This document shows, piece by piece, positions 5,684 through 10,749 of a stretch of 11,117 bases of DNA (position 1 is the stretch's first letter; each line of letters begins with the position of its first letter). This stretch comes from Clostridia bacterium (GTDB lineage: Bacteria > Bacillota > Clostridia > Oscillospirales > Acutalibacteraceae). The notes under the pieces are model-generated. The model was not told where the DNA came from. It worked only from the letters and a program-made list of their open reading frames with translations, and did no database searches. The stretch is from assembly GCA_017614275.1 (NCBI GenBank), contig JAGACE010000147.1, positions 1 to 11,117 on the forward strand, written 5' to 3'. Both the position numbers and the translations under genes were made by a program.

Positions 5684-6736
5684 TTATCTGTTTTCCTGCT
5701 CCGGGTCGGAGTGCCGGCCGAGGATCGACTTCATCTCCGCGATGGGATGAGGCACGTCTTCCGGGAAGTAGTATTCGATCTTCTTGATCTCTCCCTTCAT
5801 CGGCGCGTTGCTCTCCCCGTACGGCACGAGGACCATGTCCCCCTTCCGCAGGGAGTTGTCGTTGGTCAGGTAGTAATAGCACCGCCCGAGTTCCTCGATG
5901 CGGACCGTGACGTAGATGAGTTCGCCCGCCCGCGCGCCGTGCAGGTACACGCTCGGAGAGACGATGTTGATGAACATGGTGGACAGCTGGAGCCGGTGGC
6001 CGATCATCCCCATGAAGCGCGGCCACTCCTCCGGCAGGCAGGTCCGGTTGTAGTGCCACAGATAGTGCTCCTGCGAGCCGTCGTGCCGGTCCACGCGGAC
6101 GTCGAACCGGGCGGGTTCCTCCGGCGCCGTGTCATCCATGCTGAGGGTGGGCTCGTCCGCGAAGAAGCGGTCCCACAGGTCCAGCCCGATGGACACCTCG
6201 TTCATGTTCCGGTATTCGGTCTGCACGTAGGTCTCCGGGGAGAAGCTCCTGCGGTACATCAGTTTCTGTGTGCGGCGGTCCAGCGACATCTCTTCCGTGT
6301 ACGACTGAGGCCCGAATTCGGTGTCCTCCAGGTCGGTATACGTCATGTAGATGGTCTCGATGAGCCAGGGGTCGATGAACTCCGCCTCCGGCGCCAGCTG
6401 GTCGACGAGCAGCAGCAGATCGTCCCAGCCCGGCGGGTAGGCGCCCTGGCCGTCCGAACGGACCTCCTCCCTGCCCTCGTCTTTGTAGACCAGGGACCAG
6501 AAGACGTCCTCCGGCTGCTCGGACCGGTAGTGGCGATCCAACCCGCTGAGGTTCAGCCGCGCCAGCCGCATGAGCCATTCCTCGCTGGCGACATACGGTT
6601 CGTTCGGTTTGACGGAGAGATCCGGCATGCTGTTGAACAGCCGGGCCTTGTGGTAGACCAGACCGTCCTTCACGGTCACGTCCACCTGGGAATGGACCCC
6701 GCCCCGGGTCACGTCGAAAAACATGCGTTCCAGCAT
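5684..6736 (-). CDS. Unrecognised protein with duplicated module and a C-terminal beta-rich domain
   Basis: 350 residues, not recognised. No signal peptide or membrane helix, so probably cytoplasmic; acidic and rich in Tyr/Trp. Two regions look like diverged copies of one module. The first (about 18-115) ends with FWSLVYKDEGREEVRSDGQG, then YPPGW and DDLLLLVDQL. The second (about 147-249) ends with FDVRVDRHDGSQEHYLWHY, then LPEEW and PRFMGMIGHRL. A third segment (about 270-340) has VTVRIEELGRCYYYLTND, GDMVLVPYGESN and IEYYFPEDVPHP. This resembles a small domain that I recall, without being able to check, at the ends of other uncharacterised Bacillota proteins and faintly the N-terminal GD-VLVPFG segment of PriA. 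The start has AAAGGAGG seven bases upstream. It is monocistronic, with its own extended -10 promoter and a shared terminator. No function is proposed. Confidence 0.85.
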   Translation of the reverse strand: MLERMFFDVTRGGVHSQVDVTVKDGLVYHKARLFNSMPDLSVKPNEPYVASEEWLMRLARLNLSGLDRHYRSEQPEDVFWSLVYKDEGREEVRSDGQGAYPPGWDDLLLLVDQLAPEAEFIDPWLIETIYMTYTDLEDTEFGPQSYTEEMSLDRRTQKLMYRRSFSPETYVQTEYRNMNEVSIGLDLWDRFFADEPTLSMDDTAPEEPARFDVRVDRHDGSQEHYLWHYNRTCLPEEWPRFMGMIGHRLQLSTMFINIVSPSVYLHGARAGELIYVTVRIEELGRCYYYLTNDNSLRKGDMVLVPYGESNAPMKGEIKKIEYYFPEDVPHPIAEMKSILGRHSDPEQENR

Positions 6737-6760
6737 GGGACCGCCTCCTTTCTGAGAAGC

Positions 6761-6769
6761 ATTATAGCA
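6761..6769 (-). promoter_or_regulatory. Extended -10 promoter of the 5684-6736 gene
   Basis: The minus strand reads TGCTATAAT, a perfect extended -10 element. No good -35 exists at the right distance because that position falls in the terminator stem of the upstream gene. Start of transcription is expected near 6754, about 18 bases before the ATG. Confidence 0.6.
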
Positions 6770-6776
6770 TAAAAGA

Positions 6777-6804
6777 AAAAGGGCCGCGAACCCGCAGCCC
6801 TTTT
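6777..6804 (-). terminator. Rho-independent terminator of the anchored-protein gene
   Basis: Twelve-base arms 6777-6788 and 6793-6804, all paired with one G-U wobble when read on the minus strand, a four-base loop, then TTTTTCTTTT on the minus strand. It lies 20 bases past the stop of the 6824-7258 gene. Confidence 0.85.
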
Positions 6805-6823
6805 GTTCTTTCCGTAGTCGAGA

Positions 6824-7258
6824 TCAGCTGTTGACGACTTTGCCGTTCTCGATGTCGTAGGTGACGCCGTTGAAGACGACTTTGCCGGAGAAGTCGAAGT
6901 TGCAATAACCGTTTTCGACATACCAGGTGCCGAGATCGTTCTTCGCGATACCGGTAAAAGTGTTCACGACGTTGCCGTTCTGGACCAGAGCCCATCTTCC
7001 GTCGGAAGCTTTGGCGACCGCAGCGCCCGCAGGAACCGTGACGTTGGCGGAAGTAGTGGTTTCCGCAACGGTGGTGGCAGCAGCCGTGGTGGTAGCGGCA
7101 GTGGTGGTCTCTTCCGCGACCTCAGAAACAGTGGTGGTCGGCGCGTCGGCCACTTCGGTCTTTTCCTTCTGGCCATAGATGATGCCGAGGACAAGAAGAG
7201 CCAGGATGACGATGCCGATGATGATGGCAGATTTGACTTCTTTGCTGAGTCCCTTCAT
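6824..7258 (-). CDS. Membrane-anchored small protein with Thr/Ala linker and cell-wall-binding-like repeats
   Basis: 144 residues. A short basic N-terminus is followed by one hydrophobic helix (about 10-28), with no lipobox cysteine and no clear cleavage site, so it is probably an N-in, C-out anchor. Residues 37-77 are low-complexity Thr/Ala/Val/Glu, a typical extracellular spacer. The C-terminal part (86-144) holds units of about 22 residues: GRWALVQNGNVVNTFTGIAK, then GTWYVENGYCNFDFSGKV, then a partial VTYDIENGKV. These resemble the GWWYVKNGKVDFSYTG-type repeats of clostridial cell-wall-binding proteins. A surface or wall-associated role is inferred; no enzymatic domain is present. A strong promoter (TTGAAA-17-TATAAT) and AAGGAG about eight bases before the ATG suggest substantial expression. 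It has its own terminator. Confidence 0.85.
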   Translation of the reverse strand: MKGLSKEVKSAIIIGIVILALLVLGIIYGQKEKTEVADAPTTTVSEVAEETTTAATTTAAATTVAETTTSANVTVPAGAAVAKASDGRWALVQNGNVVNTFTGIAKNDLGTWYVENGYCNFDFSGKVVFNGVTYDIENGKVVNS

Positions 7259-7279
7259 AAATTACACTCCTTTTCCATG

Positions 7280-7304
7280 CAGGACTGCCCTGTCTGGAGT
7301 CCTG
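7280..7304 (-). promoter_or_regulatory. Hairpin in the 5' leader of the anchored-protein gene
   Basis: Perfect seven-base inverted repeat CAGGACT (7280-7286) and AGTCCTG (7298-7304) around an 11-base loop. It lies at the start of the roughly 50-base leader and ends six bases before the ribosome binding site. It may stabilise the mRNA; no known element is recognised. Confidence 0.4.
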
Positions 7305-7313
7305 TCTTGTGAC

Positions 7314-7342
7314 ATTATAAAACAGTCCTATACGAATTTCAA
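7314..7342 (-). promoter_or_regulatory. Near-consensus sigma-70 promoter of the anchored-protein gene
   Basis: Minus-strand TTGAAA (7337-7342), a 17-base spacer and a perfect TATAAT (7314-7319). Transcription should begin near 7307, right at the leader hairpin. Confidence 0.8.
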
Positions 7343-7385
7343 TGGCGCGCGCGGGGAAAATTCAAAAAAGACGGCGGTCAGCGGA

Positions 7386-7961
7386 TCATTTTCCCTTTTT
7401 GTCCTTCAGAAGGGGTTTGATCGCCTTGTAGAGCTCGCTGGCTTTCTTGTTGTCCTGGCTCGGGAACTCCCGGACCAGCGCGTTGTTGATGCCCTGTTTC
7501 GTCTTGTACTTCAGGATGACGCGGACCACTTTGTCCGCGGTGGTCGGATCCCCGACGAGGGCCCGCACTTCACGGGTCAGCTGATCGGCGACCTTGTCCT
7601 CGTCCCGGCCGGCGAGGTCGGAGACGAGCGCCACGTTGATGCCGCGGTCCTTCCAGAAGACGACCGCGCTCTTGAAGCCCTTGTCCTGAGAGACGATGAA
7701 ATAGTCGTTCTTCGGGGCCATGGCGATGAGATAACCCAGATAAGACACCAGCTGGAAGTCCAGAGCGTTGGCCTTCCCGGTCTTCACCTCGGTCAGGTTG
7801 AAGTGCGCCTTGCAGGCGTTGATCTTGCGATGCATGCTGAACGTCAGCGTGTTGGCGTTCTCGCTGTAGAACAGATAGACGACGTCTTCGTTCGTCAGGT
7901 TCTCGATCCCCTTGAGACCGGCCAGCTTGACGTTTTCATAGTCGATGAGATAGGTTTTCAG
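7386..7961 (-). CDS. PIN/NYN-fold nuclease-like protein, apparent CTG start
   Basis: 191 residues if started at CTG 7959-7961. The protein then reads MKTYLIDYENV..., with PIN/NYN-type acidic residues D7 and E9, NALDFQLVSYLG (65-76) with D68, and YFIVSQDKGF (87-96) with D93. This matches single-domain PIN-like proteins of Bacillota that start with a YLIDYENV strand and are predicted metal-dependent RNases. The C-terminal third is basic and lysine-rich. Start choice: the frame is open upstream, but the first ATG (7833-7835) would remove the first 42 residues including D7. No ATG, GTG or TTG lies between. CTG has AAGGAGG (7970-7976) eight bases upstream, an ideal distance. CTG starts are rare, so an ATG-to-CTG change or a base error is the alternative. 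Own promoter and a leader hairpin; divergent from the 8166 gene. Confidence 0.82.
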   Translation of the reverse strand: MKTYLIDYENVKLAGLKGIENLTNEDVVYLFYSENANTLTFSMHRKINACKAHFNLTEVKTGKANALDFQLVSYLGYLIAMAPKNDYFIVSQDKGFKSAVVFWKDRGINVALVSDLAGRDEDKVADQLTREVRALVGDPTTADKVVRVILKYKTKQGINNALVREFPSQDNKKASELYKAIKPLLKDKKGK

Positions 7962-7969
7962 TGATGGTT

Positions 7970-7976
7970 CCTCCTT
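7970..7976 (-). promoter_or_regulatory. Ribosome binding site supporting the CTG start
   Basis: A perfect minus-strand AAGGAGG is eight bases before CTG 7959-7961. There is no ATG, GTG or TTG in this frame within 120 bases downstream of it, so this site decides the start of the PIN protein. Confidence 0.7.
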
Positions 7977-7982
7977 ACAGGC

Positions 7983-8007
7983 GGCTCCCGTGGTTCGTGC
8001 CGGAGCC
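7983..8007 (-). promoter_or_regulatory. Hairpin in the 5' leader of the PIN gene
   Basis: GGCTCC (7983-7988) and GGAGCC (8002-8007) form a six-base GC-rich stem with a 13-base loop, in the middle of a leader of about 67 bases and seven bases before the AAGGAGG. It could modulate translation or be a processing site; this is inference only. Confidence 0.35.
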
Positions 8008-8034
8008 CCCTCTTTCTAAACAGACCTCTTTGAT

Positions 8035-8063
8035 AGTATAAGGGCCGGGACCGCTTTTTTCAA
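8035..8063 (-). promoter_or_regulatory. Sigma-70 promoter of the PIN gene
   Basis: Minus-strand TTGAAA (8058-8063) and TATACT (8035-8040) are separated by 17 bases. Transcription should begin near 8028. Confidence 0.7.
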
Positions 8064-8104
8064 CAAAAGAAGGGCGTTTTCCCATAATAATCGCGCGCAA
8101 CGTA

Positions 8105-8132
8105 TTGCAATCCATCGCAAATCCGCTATACT
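8105..8132 (+). promoter_or_regulatory. Sigma-70 promoter of the small gene at 8166
   Basis: TTGCAA (8105-8110) and TATACT (8127-8132) are separated by 16 bases. Start of transcription is expected near 8139, about 27 bases before the ATG. Three GCAA tetramers at exactly 10-base steps (8097, 8107, 8117) run across the -35 region. Confidence 0.6.
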
Positions 8133-8165
8133 GAAACTACATTCCAGCAAAGAGAGGTCACACTT

Positions 8166-8477
8166 ATGGCACTGTTCAACAAGCTGCTCCGCGCCGAGGA
8201 CGCGGCACCCGGATCTTCCCGGGAGGAAGCGCTCCAGAAGCTCATCGCCGAAGGAAACGAATACATGCGTCAGCACAGGGACGAGAACTACGCGGTCCTG
8301 ATGCTGAAGGAAGCCGAGATCGAGGAGCAGTGCAAAAAACTGCACGGGTACTTCTACAAGGAGCCCGACGTCCAGCTGCTGCTGACGGAGGCCGCGCAGA
8401 AGTATCAGAGAGAGGAAGGCACCCGCTACTCCGTCGACAAGCAGGGCAACCGGCTCCTCAACTACCACGGCGACTGA
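8166..8477 (+). CDS. Small unrecognised cytoplasmic protein
   Basis: 103 residues, not recognised. It is highly charged and predicted mostly helical from residue 18 to 85, with no signal peptide, membrane helix or metal-binding cysteine cluster (a single Cys, C56). The C-terminus (TRYSVDKQGNRLLNYHGD) looks like a short beta hairpin. The ATG has AGAGGT about seven bases upstream, a weaker site than those of its neighbours. The gene has its own promoter, strong GC bias at third positions like the other genes here, and a perfect terminator twelve bases past the stop, so it is very probably real. It is divergent from the PIN-domain gene and convergent with pfp. No function is proposed. Confidence 0.75.
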   Translation: MALFNKLLRAEDAAPGSSREEALQKLIAEGNEYMRQHRDENYAVLMLKEAEIEEQCKKLHGYFYKEPDVQLLLTEAAQKYQREEGTRYSVDKQGNRLLNYHGD

Positions 8478-8488
8478 ACCGAAAACAA

Positions 8489-8515
8489 AAGACCTTCGAG
8501 ACGCTCGAAGGTCTT
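8489..8515. terminator. Bidirectional terminator between the small gene and pfp
   Basis: Perfect 12-base arms AAGACCTTCGAG (8489-8500) and CTCGAAGGTCTT (8504-8515) with an ACG loop. Followed by TTTCTTATTT on the plus strand and TTGTTTTC on the minus strand. The two stop codons lie within 12 bases on either side. Confidence 0.9.
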
Positions 8516-8523
8516 TTTCTTAT

Positions 8524-9750
8524 TTACAGGACCATGTGCTTCGGGATGCCGCCGGCCGTGTGCTTGGACAGGGAGCCCAGCACCAGCGGATGGCAGTACT
8601 CGCGGAACTCGTTGGATACGTAGGTGCCGTTGCGGATGATCCACTCGTCCGGCACTTTCTTCTCCACGTTCGCGATGTCGTGGATGTCGTGGATGCCGTA
8701 GTCCGCCACATAGGGCGCGCGCTTGAGCACTTCGATGGTGATCATCTTGCCGGTCTCGCCGTTCATGACGGCCTCGCAGCCGACATAGCCGACGTTGTAG
8801 GCTTCGTCGATGTCCACGCGGGAGGCCAGATGGGTGGCGCAGCGCTGCAGGATGGAGAACTCGATGGTACGGGTCTTGTAGCCGACGTTCTCCGCGATCA
8901 TGTTCGTCAGGACCTTGCCGGCGCCGGACAGCTGCCGGTGACCGAACGCGTCGACGAAGGCGGCGTCGTTTCCGAGTTCACAGACCAGAGTGCCGTCAGG
9001 CAGCTTGACGCCCTCCGACACGGCGATGACCACCGATTTCTTGATGGTGGTAAAGTCCTTGACCTTCTGGATGAAGGCGTCCGGATCCAGCGGGACTTCC
9101 GGCAGATAGATGAGGTCCGGGCCGTTGCAGTCTTCCTGGCGGGAAAGAGCGGTAGAACCGACGAGCCAGCCTGCGTTGCGTCCCATGATCTCCAGGATGG
9201 TAACATTTTTCTTCTTATAGCTGAAAGCCATGGCGTCCTGAATGACTTCCTTGGTGGAGGTGGCGATGTATTTGGCTGCGCTGCCGAAGCCCGGCGTATG
9301 ATCCGTGATCGCAAGGTCATTGTCGATGGTCTTCGGGCAGCCGACGAACCGCTGTTTTGCACCGGTCAGCAGGGCGTAGTCGGAGAGTTTTTTGATGGTA
9401 TCCATCGAATCGTTGCCGCCGATGTAGATGAAGATCTCAATATTCAGCTTGTCCAGAAGAGAGAAGATCTTCTTATAAAGTTCCTGATCTTCGTGGATCC
9501 CCGGCAGCTTAAAGCGGCAGGAACCGAGGAAGCAGGAAGGCGTTTTTTTCAGAAGTTCCAGATCCAGCTCGTTTTTGATGTAGTCCGACAGATCGACATA
9601 CTGCTCATCCAGAAAGCCGAGGATGCCGTACCGCATACCGTATACCTTGTTGTAGCCTCTTTCCATTGCCGTCTTGAATACGCCTGCCAGGCTGGCGTTG
9701 ATGACAGCCGTGGGTCCGCCGGACTGACCGACGATCACGTTACCCTTCAT
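8524..9750 (-). CDS. pfp: PPi-type 6-phosphofructokinase (diphosphate-fructose-6-phosphate 1-phosphotransferase)
   Basis: 408 residues. Phosphofructokinase fold with GQSGGPTAVIN (8-18), the phosphoryl-donor loop GGNDS (111-115), the catalytic loop PKTIDND (139-145) and MGRNAGWL (189-196). ATP-dependent enzymes carry GGDGS and PGTIDND. Here Asp replaces the second Gly of the first motif (D114) and Lys replaces the Gly of the second (K140), the known signature of diphosphate-using enzymes. It therefore probably catalyses the reversible phosphorylation of fructose 6-phosphate with PPi in glycolysis and gluconeogenesis. N113 replaces the usual Asp, as I recall for a clostridial subgroup. The ATG has AAGGAGG seven bases upstream. 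It stands alone, with its own promoter, a structured leader of about 112 bases and a shared terminator. Donor specificity is inferred from residues only. Confidence 0.92.
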   Translation of the reverse strand: MKGNVIVGQSGGPTAVINASLAGVFKTAMERGYNKVYGMRYGILGFLDEQYVDLSDYIKNELDLELLKKTPSCFLGSCRFKLPGIHEDQELYKKIFSLLDKLNIEIFIYIGGNDSMDTIKKLSDYALLTGAKQRFVGCPKTIDNDLAITDHTPGFGSAAKYIATSTKEVIQDAMAFSYKKKNVTILEIMGRNAGWLVGSTALSRQEDCNGPDLIYLPEVPLDPDAFIQKVKDFTTIKKSVVIAVSEGVKLPDGTLVCELGNDAAFVDAFGHRQLSGAGKVLTNMIAENVGYKTRTIEFSILQRCATHLASRVDIDEAYNVGYVGCEAVMNGETGKMITIEVLKRAPYVADYGIHDIHDIANVEKKVPDEWIIRNGTYVSNEFREYCHPLVLGSLSKHTAGGIPKHMVL

Positions 9751-9862
9751 GAAATATCCTCCTTATTCTATGCAGGCCGCCGGAGAGAACCGCGCCAGCC
9801 GTCAAAGGAGACGGCGCATGAACTGCGTCGGACACGATCCGACCGGAAGCATTCGCAAAATC
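9751..9862 (-). promoter_or_regulatory. Structured 5' leader of pfp
   Basis: About 112 untranslated bases. Two perfect hairpins are seen: GTCGGA/TCCGAC (9827-9832 with 9838-9843, five-base loop) and GCCGTC/GACGGC (9798-9803 with 9810-9815, six-base loop). In mRNA sense the second loop is UCCUUU, complementary to part of the AAGGAGG ribosome binding site (9758-9764), so a loop-to-site contact could mask translation initiation. No known riboswitch class is recognised. Confidence 0.4.
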
Positions 9863-9868
9863 CGCTCT

Positions 9869-9877
9869 ATTATATCA
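9869..9877 (-). promoter_or_regulatory. Extended -10 promoter of pfp
   Basis: The minus strand reads TGATATAAT, a perfect extended -10. No clear -35 is present. Transcription should begin near 9862. Confidence 0.6.
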
Positions 9878-9977
9878 CACAGTGGTAAAAACGCTATCGT
9901 TTTTTCTCTTTTGTGGAAAGAGAGGATCACAGATAAAGGATGTTTTCCGATGCAGGTTTTTTATAGGATTGTCTCTG

Positions 9978-9986
9978 TGTTATACT
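9978..9986 (+). promoter_or_regulatory. Extended -10 promoter of the cyclo-ligase gene
   Basis: TGTTATACT, a good extended -10, with only a T-rich stretch where a -35 would lie. Transcription should begin near 9993, giving a leader of about 130 bases. Confidence 0.5.
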
Positions 9987-9994
9987 AAATAATA

Positions 9995-10124
9995 AAGGGC
10001 TGACTTGTCGGGCGTTATATGTTCCGGCGGGGAAGGATGCCGCAAAAGGAAGGAAGATTTGCGGTTTTTACCGTGCCCTTGGCTTTTGCGATGCCGGGGA
10101 AAGGATGCATAAAGCGTAAGGAGC
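9995..10124 (+). promoter_or_regulatory. Structured leader with alternative pairings upstream of the cyclo-ligase gene
   Basis: CCGCAAA (10040-10046) can pair with TTTGCGG (10058-10064), or CGCAAAAG (10041-10048) can pair with CTTTTGCG (10083-10090); the two are mutually exclusive. AAGGGC (9995-10000) can close the region with GCCCTT (10075-10080). CGGT/ACCG (10062-10073) is a further small hairpin overlapping the first. An imperfect direct repeat is also present: CGGGGAAGGATGC at 10028-10040 and CGGGGAAAGGATGC at 10095-10108. It does not match the tetrahydrofolate riboswitch pattern that I know. Confidence 0.4.
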
Positions 10125-10664
10125 ATGGAGACGTTTGAAAAGCGCGATATCCGTCGTGAAGGGATAAGAAGACGGGTTGCTCTGTCTTGTGCGGACAGGC
10201 TTTTGTTGGACACGCGTATCCGGAAAAACGCGGCTTCTCTCCTTCTGTCCCGCGGAGCGAATCTGGTGATGAGCTATGTGACGATGGGAACAGAGCCTTC
10301 GCTCCGTCCGTTGGAGAGGCTGTGCCCGGATGTAGCATTCTGCTATCCCCGCTGTGTGGATGAGAAGGATATGATAGCTCTGCTGCCGGGTCCGGGCGGA
10401 TGGGGAAAAGATATATACGGGATCGAGGCGCCTTTGCCGGAAGAGGCGATTTTAGTGGATCCGGACAGGATCGACCTGGTTTTCGTTCCCTGCACGGCGT
10501 TCGATATTTCCGGAGGCCGTGTAGGCATGGGGAAAGGGTATTACGATCGGTTCCTTGCCGGATGTCCCAGCGCTTATAGAGTCCTGACGGCCTATTCCTG
10601 TCAACGTTTTGACCGCGTGCCGAGGGAGGAATGCGATATTCCGATGGATGTGCTGGTGACGTAA
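10125..10664 (+). CDS. 5-formyltetrahydrofolate cyclo-ligase
   Basis: 179 residues, the usual length. It converts 5-formyl-THF and ATP to 5,10-methenyl-THF in cytoplasmic folate metabolism. Motifs are the basic N-terminal helix KRDIRREGIRRRVALS (6-21), the ATP/phosphate-binding GGRVGMGKGYYDRFL (130-144), YGIEAP (98-103) and the C-terminal DIPMDVLVT. The ATG at 10125 is odd because AAGGAG (10118-10123) is only one base upstream, where five to nine is normal. No in-frame alternative exists: an in-frame stop lies at 10110-10112, and nothing suitable follows before the conserved helix. Initiation may depend on the structured leader or on coupling to a small overlapping upstream frame. Codon third positions are visibly less GC-rich than in the genes to the left. 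Monocistronic; convergent with the Suf gene. Confidence 0.93.
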   Translation: METFEKRDIRREGIRRRVALSCADRLLLDTRIRKNAASLLLSRGANLVMSYVTMGTEPSLRPLERLCPDVAFCYPRCVDEKDMIALLPGPGGWGKDIYGIEAPLPEEAILVDPDRIDLVFVPCTAFDISGGRVGMGKGYYDRFLAGCPSAYRVLTAYSCQRFDRVPREECDIPMDVLVT

Positions 10665-10697
10665 GAGGGGATCCTGTTTCCTGAGGTGCGATGAAAA

Positions 10698-10726
10698 GCG
10701 GCGGATGCCTTTTCGACATTCGCCGC
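10698..10726 (-). terminator. Terminator hairpin of the SufB/SufD-family gene
   Basis: Ten-base arms 10698-10707 and 10717-10726 (one wobble pair) with a nine-base loop. On the minus strand the stem is followed by TTTTCATC. On the plus strand there is no T-run, so it serves the minus-strand gene best, though it lies only 33 bases past the cyclo-ligase stop. Confidence 0.65.
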
Positions 10727-10749
10727 CGGATGGATCAAAACGATAAGTT

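Larger units (their letters stand above)
9751..10124. other. 374-base divergent intergenic region between pfp and the cyclo-ligase gene
   Basis: From left to right it holds the pfp leader with two hairpins, the pfp extended -10 (9869-9877), an AT-rich central part with a seven-base inverted repeat TCTCTTT/AAAGAGA (9905-9911 with 9917-9923), the extended -10 of the cyclo-ligase gene (9978-9986) and its leader of about 130 bases. No long coding frame is convincing. The central inverted repeat could be an operator. Confidence 0.6.

Noticed and set aside
4276..5787. Plus-strand frame of 503 codons overlapping the SEDS gene
   Set aside because: Same-strand shadow rich in Arg/Pro/His with no membrane segments. 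It runs through the terminator at 5654-5678, so it is not credible.
7040..7150. Repetitive stretch suggestive of a tandem repeat or microsatellite
   Set aside because: It is the codon-level effect of the Thr/Ala-rich linker in the anchored protein; no exact unit repeats at DNA level.
7321..7385. Possible terminator after the PIN gene
   Set aside because: A run of six T residues exists on the minus strand, but no convincing stem precedes it. Read-through into the anchored-protein gene cannot be excluded.
9995..10124. Possible SRP RNA or 6S RNA next to the cyclo-ligase gene
   Set aside because: A GGAAGGAAG stretch recalls SRP RNA, and 6S RNA adjoins the cyclo-ligase gene in proteobacteria. 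Neither the SRP core motifs nor a long hairpin with a central bubble is present.
10015..10719. Minus-strand frame of 234 codons opposite the cyclo-ligase gene
   Set aside because: Antisense shadow rich in Pro/Ser/Arg; no ribosome binding site or domain, and the plus strand encodes a clear enzyme.
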